Under the pieces are notes generated by a model, which searched no databases, had not been told where the DNA came from, and saw nothing but the letters and a program-made list of their open reading frames with translations. From Saprospiraceae bacterium (GTDB lineage: Bacteria; Bacteroidota; Bacteroidia; Chitinophagales; Saprospiraceae), in the NCBI GenBank assembly GCA_020629515.1, contig JAHDDE010000002.1:78594-142593 (forward strand): a stretch of 64,000 nt of DNA. Direction: 5' to 3'. The number at the start of each line of letters is the position of its first letter. Positions within the stretch are counted from its first letter, which is position 1. Made by a program: the position numbers and the translations under genes. Of the stretch, positions 1-9,198 are shown in pieces.

Positions 1-156
1 ATCTTGTTTAAGAGTCTGTTTTGTTGTTGTTCCCCAAAAAGAAATGGTAGGATTTAGGTCATTAGTATTATAGATAGCTTTAGCCATCTCGAATGCATGG
101 TATCCTGTTGCTGATGATATTGGAGGAAAAGACTTATTTATAAATCCGATTTTCAT
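1..156 (-). CDS. Glycosyltransferase, N-terminal fragment (cut by window edge)
   Basis: Only the first 52 codons are visible; the rest lies left of the window. The translation starts MKIGFINKSFPPISSATG and continues with a helix containing YHAFEMAKAIY. This beta-strand, loop and helix resemble the N-terminus of GT-B fold (GT4-type) glycosyltransferases, whose opening strand is usually followed by a loop ending in a helix like this one. The ATG at 156 overlaps the TGA stop of the upstream glycosyltransferase by 4 bp (ATGA), so the two are probably translationally coupled parts of the same polysaccharide operon. Family assignment from so short a piece is inference. Confidence 0.55.
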   Translation of the reverse strand, partial: MKIGFINKSFPPISSATGYHAFEMAKAIYNTNDLNPTISFWGTTTKQTLKQD

Positions 157-1286
157 AATTCCTCTGTGTCAAATATGGACTGGTAAAAGCTTATGTGTTC
201 TTGTATTCTTTCAGAGGGATGAAACTCCGATTTTGCTACTTGCAGAGCGTTCTTTTTAACGGTTGATTGGTCATTTGATAATATATTCATTATATCAACA
301 CATATTTCTTTTATCTCTTTTTTATTATCAATTATATAACCACAATTGTATTTTTCAAAGAACTTACTTACATCACCTACATCAGTACTTATTGTCAGCT
401 GTCCAGATGCAAGTGATTCCCATATAGCTATAGGACTGGCTTCATAAATAGAAGTTGATAAATAGGCATCTGCACTTTTAATGTAATCAAGAGGTTCTTC
501 AGAGTATCCTAAGAAATGAATATTTTGAACGTTTTTTATCTGGATTCTTTTTTTCAGTGTTGAGAAATAGTGGTTTCTGGTTGGCAGAATTGGACCAATA
601 ATAAAAAAATGAACCACATGGTCTGTATTAGTTTCGAAGTGGTGTGATATATCTATTAATAATTCTAAACCTTTCCATTTGTTGATATAGCATACCGAGA
701 CTAACTTAAGGCCAGACCATTCCATTAATTTTGGAGTATAGCTACCATTGAACCGGGATGTGCTCACTGTAGATTGCAAAACTGTATTAATTCGTTTTTT
801 AAGTGGAGGAAAAGATTTTTCATAATAAAGTTTGGAGCGCTCAGATACATATATAAAGTGTTTGCAAAAGGGATAAACACATCGAAAAAGAAATAAGACT
901 GAAGGAGGTTGCTGACTGTCATGAATTACCCAGACACTTTTTATGCCAATCAGATAGCTTGCTATTACTGCTTTAACTTGAACTGTTCCATGACAAATGG
1001 CAAGATCTGTATTCATATGTTTTAGGTGGAACCTAATTGATAATACATCTGGTATAAAGTATATCACATATAATAAAACGGCCTTCAAATTGAATTGAAA
1101 TATCTTTAATGATAAGATTTTATGTTCAATATTCTTTTCTTGAACATTTTGCAAAAAGGATTCATTAGCTTGTGACACTATAAGGGATAAGTCATAAGAG
1201 TATAATTGCGGCTCTAAGACATCAAGAACATAGTTAAGTTGTCCTCCTCCCCGCGCATCTTCCAATATGTGTGTAATTTTTGTCAA
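153..1286 (-). CDS. GT4-family glycosyltransferase
   Basis: A retaining GT-B glycosyltransferase (377 aa) that would add a sugar from a nucleotide donor to the growing lipid-linked glycan at the cytoplasmic face of the membrane. The N-terminal strand KITHILEDARGGGQ opens the acceptor domain. The C-terminal half has LVSVCYINKWKGLELLI and HFLGYSEEPLDYI, then a donor-site segment around SIYEASPIAIWESLASG, equivalent to the E(x7)E motif of GT4 enzymes. There is no ATG at the N-terminus. I chose the TTG at 1286 because it overlaps the TGA stop of the upstream sulfotransferase (TTGA) and places the start directly before the first beta-strand; another TTG lies at 1307. The sugar and linkage cannot be told from sequence. 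Confidence 0.85.
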   Translation of the reverse strand: MTKITHILEDARGGGQLNYVLDVLEPQLYSYDLSLIVSQANESFLQNVQEKNIEHKILSLKIFQFNLKAVLLYVIYFIPDVLSIRFHLKHMNTDLAICHGTVQVKAVIASYLIGIKSVWVIHDSQQPPSVLFLFRCVYPFCKHFIYVSERSKLYYEKSFPPLKKRINTVLQSTVSTSRFNGSYTPKLMEWSGLKLVSVCYINKWKGLELLIDISHHFETNTDHVVHFFIIGPILPTRNHYFSTLKKRIQIKNVQNIHFLGYSEEPLDYIKSADAYLSTSIYEASPIAIWESLASGQLTISTDVGDVSKFFEKYNCGYIIDNKKEIKEICVDIMNILSNDQSTVKKNALQVAKSEFHPSERIQEHISFYQSIFDTEEL

Positions 1287-2068
1287 TTCTTGGCAGACTT
1301 TATCCAATGTCGATTGTTTTCATACCCCAATTTAATCAATGTATCTCCAGCGATTTGATCAAAAGCAATACGAGTTTTTTGGTTAAAATAGTTTTTCCAA
1401 TCACCGGCAAGGCCCTTCCTTAGGAAGGTGGGATTTTTTTTCTTCTGATTTTTAAACGAATATTTTTCAATTGCTGCTGAAATTTGATTCTCCACATAAT
1501 CAATTGATAGATGTTGACAAGCCTTTATAAGAACAGTAAGGGGTTCTGTAAGAAGATCTTCGTATTTGATGATCAACACATTATCATGTTTTAAGCTTTT
1601 TTCTACGTGTTCTTTCCAAGTTATTTGATTTAGTCCCACGGAGTATGTAGAATGAAAAACTTGCAAAAATGAATCAATATTTTTGGCGCAGTTGTCAAAA
1701 TCACTAAAATCCATGCGATTTCTCCATTTTTCTCTTTCATTGGGAGGGCAGTGATTATTTTCTACTAAGAAGTGAAAGTAGGAAGAGATGATGACGTCTC
1801 TTCCGTCTCTTACTACATAAATCGGTTTTTTTTGTCTATGAGTCGGAAGTAGATGACTATGTAATATAGCGGACCTACTCAGTACCGGCGAATTTCTGGG
1901 AAAACTATGACCTGTGATAAAACACAGCATTTGACACAGCCAAGTGCCTCCTGATTTTGGAAATTCTGAGACATAAATATTATTCTGAAAAGGGATTCTT
2001 TTATGCCATAATAGGTATCTCTGTATGGCATCTATTTTAATTTTTAAACGTGATCGTCGTTCTAACAT
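1283..2068 (-). CDS. Sulfotransferase (Sulfotransfer_1-like)
   Basis: A 261-aa soluble enzyme expected to move a sulfuryl group from PAPS to a hydroxyl of its acceptor. Residues 37-43 (PKSGGTW) form the 5'-phosphosulfate-binding loop. Residues 87-100 (RDGRDVIISSYFHF) form the 3'-phosphate-binding region of cytosolic-type sulfotransferases. A C-terminal KGLAGDWKNYF segment matches the conserved (R/K)KG..GDWKN..T block of the family. It lies inside a glycan cluster between two glycosyltransferases and downstream of cysCDN, so a sugar acceptor is the natural inference; the actual acceptor is unknown. ATG at 2068 abuts the stop of the GT2 gene upstream. Confidence 0.88.
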   Translation of the reverse strand: MLERRSRLKIKIDAIQRYLLWHKRIPFQNNIYVSEFPKSGGTWLCQMLCFITGHSFPRNSPVLSRSAILHSHLLPTHRQKKPIYVVRDGRDVIISSYFHFLVENNHCPPNEREKWRNRMDFSDFDNCAKNIDSFLQVFHSTYSVGLNQITWKEHVEKSLKHDNVLIIKYEDLLTEPLTVLIKACQHLSIDYVENQISAAIEKYSFKNQKKKNPTFLRKGLAGDWKNYFNQKTRIAFDQIAGDTLIKLGYENNRHWIKSAKN

Positions 2069-2857
2069 TTAAAAATTTTTAACCATTCTTAGAGCCAGCG
2101 AAAAAAAATCCCTAATAATAATTGGAATGCCTATTATGGCTTGATTTCTTTTCACCATATGGGACCATTTGATCTTGATATTGTTAATCCAAATTTTTTG
2201 ACTTATTCTACCTTTCATTGTATATACAACTAAGGGTATTTGCAGATTGTGGAAGGTAACACGATCATATATTCGATACCAAAGATCTGCATCTTCTGCC
2301 CATGCTATACTTTCATTATAGTATCCATGCTCTTCAAAAACTGACTTCCTGATAAGTGCTGTCGGATGATAAATGGGTGGCTTGTCAAAAATATTTTTAA
2401 CAATCTCTTTATGATAAGCATATAAACTTACTTGATCGATTAGATCTCCATTGTCAGATACTCTGGTCATACCACTACCCAAGACATCTATATGCGGATT
2501 TTTTTCTAAGTATTTGTATTGTTGATAAAGTCTATCGGGATCAGAAAAATCATCCGCATCCATACGGGCTATCCATTCTCCTTTAGCCTTTTTTATACCT
2601 CTATTGAGTGAATAGGATAAACCCTTGTTTATATTATTTTGAAGAAATAAAATACGATTATCTTTTTCTGCAAAACTCTTTATAATCTCTGAAGTATTGT
2701 CCCTACTGCCATCATCTATTATGATAAATTCAAAATGAGGATATGATTGATCGAGAATACTCTTAATAGAACGAGCAATGGTTAATTCACTATTGAGACA
2801 GGACATAACCACTGAAATATCTGGATTAAAGGAATTAGTAACGTTATTAGGCTTCAT
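2069..2857 (-). CDS. Family 2 glycosyltransferase
   Basis: An inverting GT-A glycosyltransferase of 262 aa. The nucleotide-binding start reads DISVVMSCLNSELTIARSI, followed by FEFIIIDDGSRDNT and the metal-binding ARMDADDFSDPDRL segment, which carries the DxD-type aspartates. A later WAEDADLWYR segment supplies the ED catalytic-base motif. There is no membrane segment apart from a hydrophobic stretch near the C-terminus, so it probably acts at the inner face of the cytoplasmic membrane on the repeat unit. Its ATG at 2857 overlaps the end of the polymerase gene upstream by 11 bp. The sugar specificity cannot be predicted. Confidence 0.9.
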   Translation of the reverse strand: MKPNNVTNSFNPDISVVMSCLNSELTIARSIKSILDQSYPHFEFIIIDDGSRDNTSEIIKSFAEKDNRILFLQNNINKGLSYSLNRGIKKAKGEWIARMDADDFSDPDRLYQQYKYLEKNPHIDVLGSGMTRVSDNGDLIDQVSLYAYHKEIVKNIFDKPPIYHPTALIRKSVFEEHGYYNESIAWAEDADLWYRIYDRVTFHNLQIPLVVYTMKGRISQKIWINNIKIKWSHMVKRNQAIIGIPIIIRDFFSLALRMVKNF

Positions 2858-4082
2858 CCCTGCGATATACTAATGATGATACGATCCCTGAAGCAAGACC
2901 AAAAAATATCCAGTAATATATAGTAAACATAGAATCCTCACTAATGCCAAAAAATGTCATAAAGCAGAATAAAAATAATATGACTTTTTCGAAAGAATTC
3001 GCCATAAAATTAAGTCTATAGGCATACCATACGATCCGAATCTGTATCAATAAATGAATAAGTCCAAGACCAAGTCCCAAGCTGCCGAATAAGTGGACAT
3101 AATCAGATTCTGGAGCTATTGGGACATAGTCCAAAATGGAATTGACATTATAAAAATTAGCGAATAGCTGCCGACTAAATTCTTCTGTATAAATAGGATA
3201 ACCTCCTAATCCAACGCCAAAAGGGAAATGTTGAATTATGTTGAGTGCATTAGCGTAGCTATAGAATCTGGTATCATAGATGATATTATCAAAATAATTA
3301 TCCTTGAGGAGGTAAAGTGCTAAAGTAGAAAAAGCAAAAATGAATAAAAATTGACTCGGCTTTTTAATACTAAAAAGAAATGACGCTCCTATAAGGCCGA
3401 CAACAAAGCTTCTAATTCCAAATCCAGAAAATAGTATAATTGCTATAACTATACCCCGAGTAAAAGGATTTTTAATCATAAAGAGGGTATATGAAAGCAT
3501 GAAACCTAAAAAGTATCCATATCTCTGTTTCATTATACCAAAGTCATCAAGACTATTAACAAATGTGTGGTTGAATTCTTCTAAGTAGTAATAGAGATTG
3601 TATTCAGTTAAAATTTGATAAATGCAAAAAAGCATAAATACTATTCCCAATAAATAAAGCAGTTGGGTTCTACGTACGAAGACAGAATTATCCAAAACTG
3701 AAATCTTTCGAACATAAATAAATACAAATAGAGAGGTCAATAAAAAAATCAGCTGATAAAAGACCCATGAATAGTCTGTATATGGAGCCCTGATGGCATT
3801 TATAACATAAATGATGGCAAGCACTAAGAAGGGCCAAGTATCTTTCCAACAGGTAGTTAATGATCGAGATTTCGCTATGAATAAAGCAACTAAACTGGCT
3901 GTAGAAATGTAATTGACAAAATTGAAAGCCCCTCCTCCCAAAGCATTAATCTCTATAGGAAAACCTAAAAGGATTGACATGTAGAAGTCAAAAGGTGTTA
4001 AGCGCAAAAGAGCAATAAAGATAAAGAAGCTTACTATACTAAGTTTGGGAAAAGGGATGTTGGAAGTATTGTAGGATATCAT
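2847..4082 (-). CDS. Wzy-like O-antigen polymerase/ligase membrane protein
   Basis: A 411-aa integral membrane protein with about ten to twelve hydrophobic segments and a larger periplasmic loop in the second half (around FGVGLGGYPIYTEEFSRQLF to APESDYVHLFGSLG). That layout, with a G..H/Y...-rich loop late in the protein, is typical of the O-antigen ligase/polymerase (Wzy/WaaL) superfamily, which joins lipid-linked repeat units at the periplasmic face. Family members share little sequence, so the call rests on topology plus context: it sits between a flippase and glycosyltransferases. The ATG at 4082 is used. Whether it polymerises or ligates is not decidable from sequence. Confidence 0.75.
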   Translation of the reverse strand: MISYNTSNIPFPKLSIVSFFIFIALLRLTPFDFYMSILLGFPIEINALGGGAFNFVNYISTASLVALFIAKSRSLTTCWKDTWPFLVLAIIYVINAIRAPYTDYSWVFYQLIFLLTSLFVFIYVRKISVLDNSVFVRRTQLLYLLGIVFMLFCIYQILTEYNLYYYLEEFNHTFVNSLDDFGIMKQRYGYFLGFMLSYTLFMIKNPFTRGIVIAIILFSGFGIRSFVVGLIGASFLFSIKKPSQFLFIFAFSTLALYLLKDNYFDNIIYDTRFYSYANALNIIQHFPFGVGLGGYPIYTEEFSRQLFANFYNVNSILDYVPIAPESDYVHLFGSLGLGLGLIHLLIQIRIVWYAYRLNFMANSFEKVILFLFCFMTFFGISEDSMFTIYYWIFFGLASGIVSSLVYRRDEA

Positions 4083-4091
4083 CAAATATTC

Positions 4092-5528
4092 TTATCCAAT
4101 TCTTGATCTGATAAAGTTATACTGATTCTTGATTTGATGATTAAAAAGACACCACATAATAATTGAGGTCAATATCAATGAAGTGATCAAGCTCAATACC
4201 ATTTCAAGATATAAGTTGAAGTCAATTGAGGAAAAATGTTCTTTGATTAGCGAAAGGAGGCATAAAAAAAGCGGAACTAAAACTAATATGTATGTTACAG
4301 GATTTAACCAAGTGGACTGAGTAGTAAATTTAATCATTGTATATACCCATAGTACTAACCAATAAAGTAGAGATCCAAATGAATAAATGATGACAAAGGT
4401 TGTCATTTTTCCGTCCAATGCAAAAATCGAATAAAGAAGCGGTGGATAAATCCAAAGGATATATAACCAATATATATTCAATAGTCTCTTGGTTTCCAAT
4501 TCATTTATATGAATAATATTTACTAAACCTTTGAGTATTAATGCAAATCCTAAGAAAGCCAAATAGCTAACATATTCACTCGCAAAGCCCCACTGTGGTC
4601 CTAATATCAATAAAGTTAGATCTGAACCATAAGAAAAGAAAAAAAGACATGGTAATCCTATAAAGAAAAGAATAAGATGAGATAATATGGAATAGGCTTC
4701 ACTAAGGTTTTGTTTTTCCATTTGGGCTATATAGGACATAGCTGGTGTAGTTAAGGCATTTCTAAAAGTGTTTGGTTTTTCTACTACAAAAAGAGCTCTT
4801 TCGTAATGCCCTAAAATTGTTTCTCCAAATATTTTGGCGATAATCAATTTGTCGATATTGCCACTAATTCCTGTGATTAGCCTACTAACGGTAAGGTGAT
4901 AAGCTTGTACTATGTAGCTCTTAATTTCTAATATTTTAGTTAGTGATATCCATGTATATTTTGCTTTTGAAAGTACAATACTACCGATGAATCGTGTAAG
5001 ACCATAAGTAAGGTGTTTAGCGGCAAGGGCGATTGGTCCAAATCCTTTTAATGCTAAAAGTATAGCGACTATTAATGCAAATAGATTAGAGCTGATGGTT
5101 ATAGATTCGGTATGTATAAAACGTTTTTGTCTGATAAGTTGACTAAAAGGCTGATTGGACAAGCTCATGGTCAGTGCCACACCTGCCTGTATAAAAAAGA
5201 TGGTGTATAATAAGTCTATTTTATAATAGCCAACCACTAAAGGAGATAGAGCTAATAATATAACAGCTACAACTACTCCAAAAAATAAATTGATGCTAAG
5301 GAACGAAGAATTGATGGTCACATTAACTTCAGGATATTTCAGATATAGAGGTGTTAAACCAAAATCTAAGAAGGATTGAAAAAAAAGAAATATGGCGAAG
5401 CATATAGCATAAATACCGAAGTCTTGAGGGGTCAATATCCGGGCAAGATATATCATCCCTCCTAAACTAATCAACTGTTGTATTGAAACCCCTAAGAGAG
5501 AAATGGCGCCTCCTTTTATTGAGTTCAT
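4092..5528 (-). CDS. Wzx-like polysaccharide flippase
   Basis: A polytopic membrane protein of the oligosaccharide flippase (MOP/MATE) superfamily, 478 aa from the start I chose. The N-terminus GAISLLGVSIQQLISLGGMI followed by ARILTPQDFGIYAI is the standard opening of RfbX/WzxC-type flippases. About twelve to fourteen hydrophobic segments follow. It should turn undecaprenyl-linked repeat units across the inner membrane. An upstream in-frame ATG at 5576 would overlap the preceding sulfotransferase by 47 bp and add 16 residues not typical of the family. The ATG at 5528 follows that gene's TAA by one base and is preferred. Confidence 0.88.
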   Translation of the reverse strand: MNSIKGGAISLLGVSIQQLISLGGMIYLARILTPQDFGIYAICFAIFLFFQSFLDFGLTPLYLKYPEVNVTINSSFLSINLFFGVVVAVILLALSPLVVGYYKIDLLYTIFFIQAGVALTMSLSNQPFSQLIRQKRFIHTESITISSNLFALIVAILLALKGFGPIALAAKHLTYGLTRFIGSIVLSKAKYTWISLTKILEIKSYIVQAYHLTVSRLITGISGNIDKLIIAKIFGETILGHYERALFVVEKPNTFRNALTTPAMSYIAQMEKQNLSEAYSILSHLILFFIGLPCLFFFSYGSDLTLLILGPQWGFASEYVSYLAFLGFALILKGLVNIIHINELETKRLLNIYWLYILWIYPPLLYSIFALDGKMTTFVIIYSFGSLLYWLVLWVYTMIKFTTQSTWLNPVTYILVLVPLFLCLLSLIKEHFSSIDFNLYLEMVLSLITSLILTSIIMWCLFNHQIKNQYNFIRSRIG

Positions 5529-5529
5529 A

Positions 5530-6423
5530 TTAGAAAATGTATCCTCTACTACGACAAAGATGATCAAAGTTTTCATCTGTGTCGCATATAAACCTAATCA
5601 TATCGGATATTGAATCTATTTGATTTTTAGACAAAGTATCTTGCCAAAATCGTTGATGAAACTTATGATCATTTATAATATCATTAGGAAAAATATCGTG
5701 CATAGTTCTTAGACTTAACATAGATGGTGTAAAAAGGTGAGAAGGGTGGATACTATGACGATAAAGATTTAGTTCATTTAAAATCTGTTTAGCCTTGGTA
5801 AAAGGATGGCTATAGAGGTCTTCATAAAAAATGGGAACGATCCCCATTTTGAGTAATGAGGTGTAGGCTTTTTGAACGGACAAGCCCCAAATGAGAGCGA
5901 TTTTCTCTTCAATAGTTTGTGGATTAGCCGCTGGTATATAGTCTTTGATCATATTACTATGAAAGTTCCAACTCAGGTCGTTCCAATAATTGGGTCTCTT
6001 GAGTATCGACGATATTACACTAAGAGGATGTCTGATAATATAGAGAACCTTAAAAGCTCCATTGCTAATAAAAGCATCTATATTAAAATTCAGTCGTATT
6101 GATTTGAAACCAATTATTTGTGAATTAGACCAAATGTTTTCAACAAAATCATCATTGACTTCTTCTGTGGGCCGATTCAAATGATTTCTTAATAACCATT
6201 TGTGTCTTAATCGACCAGAATATATCTTGTTCCAGTGGTCTATAAAAGATTGTTTCTCGGATATAGAGGAATAAATGACTTTTGAAGAGTCTTCAAAGAG
6301 ACGTGGATGAAAAGGTTCAAAAAGAACTAATCCACCACTATACTTAGAAATAATATCAGACAACCAGGTAGTACCAGATCTTCCAAATCCGGCAATAATC
6401 AAAGGTTGTTCTACATATGTCAT
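5530..6423 (-). CDS. Second sulfotransferase, distinct subfamily
   Basis: A 297-aa PAPS-dependent sulfotransferase-like protein. Residues 14-20 (GRSGTTW) form the 5'-phosphosulfate loop directly after a short hydrophobic strand. Residues 131-139 (RHPLSVISS) form the 3'-phosphate site, and FYEDLYSHP later matches the conserved YEDL segment. The loop type (GRSGTTW instead of PKSGGTW) and the LFEPFHPRLF block place it apart from the other sulfotransferase of this locus. It resembles carbohydrate/heparan-type sulfotransferase families more than the cytosolic type. It lies one base downstream of cysN, so substrate supply and use are probably co-transcribed. The acceptor is unknown. Confidence 0.85.
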   Translation of the reverse strand: MTYVEQPLIIAGFGRSGTTWLSDIISKYSGGLVLFEPFHPRLFEDSSKVIYSSISEKQSFIDHWNKIYSGRLRHKWLLRNHLNRPTEEVNDDFVENIWSNSQIIGFKSIRLNFNIDAFISNGAFKVLYIIRHPLSVISSILKRPNYWNDLSWNFHSNMIKDYIPAANPQTIEEKIALIWGLSVQKAYTSLLKMGIVPIFYEDLYSHPFTKAKQILNELNLYRHSIHPSHLFTPSMLSLRTMHDIFPNDIINDHKFHQRFWQDTLSKNQIDSISDMIRFICDTDENFDHLCRSRGYIF

Positions 6424-6424
6424 A

Positions 6425-7681
6425 CTAAATTATCATCCCTGCCGCAACAGTGTTGTTTGACGCCTCATCTATGAGTATTATACTCCCAGTTATCCTATTC
6501 TTTCGATAGGAATCAACGAATAAAGGTTTAGTAGTTCTTAAAACTACTCGAGCTATGTCATTCATATTGATGTTTTTATTATCCTCATCTCGATGAAGAG
6601 AGTTGATATCTAGCTTATAACGAACTTCTTTTATGATACATCGTGCGGTTTGAGTAGTATGCTTTATGGTGTATTTACCTCTTAATTGAAGCGGCCGAGA
6701 GCTATCAAACCAACACATCATGACCTCAATGTCTTGTACTATATTAGGTTGATTATTTTCTCGGACTATCATATCTCCTCTCGATAAATCCATGTCATCT
6801 TCCAAAAGGATTGTAACACTTTGTGGGGGGAATGCCTCTTCTTGCTCCCCAGAAGGACCGACTATTGTTGCAATTTTAGTAGAGAAACCTGATGGTAAAA
6901 GAGTTACTTTATCTCCTTTTTTCATAACTCCTCCAGCTATACGGCCAGCGTAACCTCTATAATCATGAAACTCATCAGTATTAGGTCTTACAACATACTG
7001 TACGGGATATCTAGTGTCGATAAAGTTATGATCGCTTGCGATATGAACATTTTCAAGATAATACATTAAAGTGGGTCCTTCATACCACTTAGTTTTTTCT
7101 GATCTTGCGACCACATTATCTCCCAGTAGAGCTGAGATAGGAATAAAATGAACGTCATTAATATCTAATTTAGCCGCAAACGACTCAAAAGATTCTTGGA
7201 TTTCATCATAGACTTTTTCCTTATAGTCTACCAAGTCCATTTTATTAATGCAAACTACTAAATGAGGTATCTGCAGCAAGGATGCGATTATTGCGTGTCG
7301 TTTGGTTTGCTCCACTACTCCATGTCTAGCATCAATAAGAATAAGAGCCACATTAGCCGTGGACGCACCGGTGACCATATTTCTTGTATACTGAATATGT
7401 CCTGGAGTATCTGCAATAATAAATTTCCGCTTTGGTGTGCTGAAATAGCGATAGGCTACATCGATAGTTATTCCTTGCTCTCTCTCAGACTTTAATCCAT
7501 CAGTAAGTAATGCGAGGTTGACACCTTCTTCTCCTCTTCTTTCTGTTGCATCTTTAATCTGATCATATTGATCTTGAAAGATACTTTTACTATCATATAG
7601 CAGCCTTCCTATTAATGTGGACTTTCCATCATCTACACTTCCTGCGGTTGTAAATCTGAGTAATTCTGTATTTTCTAACAT
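6425..7681 (-). CDS. cysN: Sulfate adenylyltransferase subunit 1 (GTPase)
   Basis: This subunit couples GTP hydrolysis to formation of adenosine 5'-phosphosulfate (APS) from ATP and sulfate, together with CysD. It is a 418-aa translation-factor-like GTPase. The P-loop GSVDDGKS is at residues 14-21, DTPGH at 91-95 and NKMD at 146-149, followed by two EF-Tu-like beta-barrel domains. The length fits stand-alone CysN, with no fused APS kinase. It is the third gene of the order cysC-cysD-cysN, with sulfotransferase genes directly behind it and no reductase genes. This suggests APS is made here for PAPS and glycan sulfation rather than for cysteine synthesis; that purpose is inference. Confidence 0.97.
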   Translation of the reverse strand: MLENTELLRFTTAGSVDDGKSTLIGRLLYDSKSIFQDQYDQIKDATERRGEEGVNLALLTDGLKSEREQGITIDVAYRYFSTPKRKFIIADTPGHIQYTRNMVTGASTANVALILIDARHGVVEQTKRHAIIASLLQIPHLVVCINKMDLVDYKEKVYDEIQESFESFAAKLDINDVHFIPISALLGDNVVARSEKTKWYEGPTLMYYLENVHIASDHNFIDTRYPVQYVVRPNTDEFHDYRGYAGRIAGGVMKKGDKVTLLPSGFSTKIATIVGPSGEQEEAFPPQSVTILLEDDMDLSRGDMIVRENNQPNIVQDIEVMMCWFDSSRPLQLRGKYTIKHTTQTARCIIKEVRYKLDINSLHRDEDNKNINMNDIARVVLRTTKPLFVDSYRKNRITGSIILIDEASNNTVAAGMII

Positions 7682-7699
7682 AAATTTTCTTCTAGATTT

Positions 7700-8602
7700 T
7701 TAGAAATATCCTTCTTTCTTTCTGTCCTCCATTGCTGTTTCGCTTCTTTTATCATCAGTTCTTCCGCCACGTTCGGTCATTCGTGTAGTTGCCACTTCTT
7801 CAATTATTTCTTCAACTGTTTGGGCATTTGAACGCCATACCCCTGTACAGGTCATATCACCAATCGTTCGGCATCTTACAGTTTCTTTAAATACTTTTTC
7901 ATCTGGTTTTTTCTGAATGTAATCGCAGTCGGCCAAAAGAGTACCTTCTCTCTCAAAAACATCTCTTTCATGAGAAAAATATAACGAAGGAAGTGCTACT
8001 TTTTCCATTGCTAAATATTGCCACACATCGAGTTCAGTCCAGTTACTAATAGGAAAAATTCTGAAATGCTCGCCCATGTTTTTTCGCCCATTAAATAGGT
8101 TCCATAGTTCAGGTCTTTGATTTTTCGGATCCCATTGACCAAACTCATCACGATGTGAAAAGAATCTTTCTTTCGCTCTGGCTTTTTCTTCATCTCTTCT
8201 TGCACCTCCCATAGCGGCATCAAATTTACCTCTTTCTAAGGTGTCTAATAATACACCAATTTGGAGCATGTTTCGACTTGCATTTATTCCTTTTTCCTCA
8301 ACAACCAAACCTGATTTTATTGCCTCCTCAACAGAACCTACGATTAGTTTTGCACCTAACTTTTTAACTAAGTCGTCTCTGTATTTTATGGTTTCAGGAA
8401 AATTATGTCCAGTATCAACATGTAATAATGGAAATGGAATTCGTGCTGGATAAAAGGCTTTATAGGCTAAATGAACTATAAGTATCGAATCTTTTCCACC
8501 CGAGAACATTATTACTGGTTTCTCAAATTGCGCAGCTACTTCGCGCAATATGAAGATTGATTCAGCTTCTAACTCTTTTAAATGACTTATTTGATAATTC
8601 AT
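7700..8602 (-). CDS. cysD: Sulfate adenylyltransferase subunit 2
   Basis: Catalytic ATP-sulfurylase subunit (300 aa) that adenylylates sulfate in a complex with CysN. It belongs to the PP-loop ATP pyrophosphatase/PAPS reductase fold. The PP-loop SGGKDS is at residues 34-39, and LLHVDTGHNFPET and the AMGGARRDEEKARAKER block are highly characteristic of CysD. The C-terminus carries GDMTCTGVWRSNAQTVEEII, also conserved in the family. CysD can be mistaken for CysH; the C-terminal features and length settle it as CysD. Its ATG overlaps the end of cysC by 4 bp. Confidence 0.97.
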   Translation of the reverse strand: MNYQISHLKELEAESIFILREVAAQFEKPVIMFSGGKDSILIVHLAYKAFYPARIPFPLLHVDTGHNFPETIKYRDDLVKKLGAKLIVGSVEEAIKSGLVVEEKGINASRNMLQIGVLLDTLERGKFDAAMGGARRDEEKARAKERFFSHRDEFGQWDPKNQRPELWNLFNGRKNMGEHFRIFPISNWTELDVWQYLAMEKVALPSLYFSHERDVFEREGTLLADCDYIQKKPDEKVFKETVRCRTIGDMTCTGVWRSNAQTVEEIIEEVATTRMTERGGRTDDKRSETAMEDRKKEGYF

Positions 8603-9198
8603 ATTCTTACAGTTTCAATAATATATTGTACAACTTTATCAACACCTTGATCAATTGCCAAATTTTCTGTTTTCAATTCTAATTGAGGATTCAACGGAGC
8701 TTCATAGGGAGAGTCTATTCCGGTAAATCCTGTTATTTCTCCAGATCTCGCTTTTTTGTATAATCCTTTTACATCTCGTTTTTCACAAATTGCTAAAGGC
8801 GTATTGATATATATTTCATGAAAATCATTTTCACCAACTATATTTTTGGCCAATGATCTGATTTTCAACGTGGGACTTATGAATGAGCATAAAGTAATTA
8901 TTCCCGAATTGACATAAAGTTTTGAAATCTCAGCAATTCTACGGATGTTTTCTTTCCTATCTTCAATTGAAAAGCTCAAATTATTATTGATTCCTTTTCT
9001 AATGTTATCACCATCTAAGACTTGGGCTAAATAACCAAGTTCCAATAATCTTCTTTCTACACCTTCAGCGATGGTACTTTTACCAGATCCAGACAATCCT
9101 GTGAACCAAAAAACAGAAGCTTTCTGATTTAAAAATACTTCACGCTCAGATCTTTTTACTAATCGATCAAATATAGGATGAATGTTTTCAGACATCAT
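8599..9198 (-). CDS. cysC: Adenylylsulfate (APS) kinase
   Basis: Phosphorylates APS at the 3'-hydroxyl to give PAPS, the sulfuryl donor for sulfotransferases. The protein has 199 aa. The Walker A loop GLSGSGKS lies at residues 34-41, the APS-contact region LDGDNIRKGI follows, and the serine of SFISPT (about 105-110) corresponds to the family's conserved FISP serine. KGLYKKARSGEITGFTGID matches the lid region. It heads the cysC-cysD-cysN group, overlapping cysD by 4 bp and the upstream DUF2061 gene by 4 bp. ATG at 9198 is used; a second ATG follows immediately. Confidence 0.96.
   Translation of the reverse strand: MMSENIHPIFDRLVKRSEREVFLNQKASVFWFTGLSGSGKSTIAEGVERRLLELGYLAQVLDGDNIRKGINNNLSFSIEDRKENIRRIAEISKLYVNSGIITLCSFISPTLKIRSLAKNIVGENDFHEIYINTPLAICEKRDVKGLYKKARSGEITGFTGIDSPYEAPLNPQLELKTENLAIDQGVDKVVQYIIETVRI

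Noticed and set aside
5529..5576. Upstream ATG (5576) as flippase start
   Set aside because: It overlaps the sulfotransferase by 47 bp and adds residues not matching the family; ATG at 5528 follows the stop by one base.
6425..9198. cysCDN as an ordinary assimilatory sulfate pathway
   Set aside because: No PAPS/APS reductase, sulfite reductase or sulfate permease is present, while two sulfotransferases are directly linked; glycan sulfation explains the context better.
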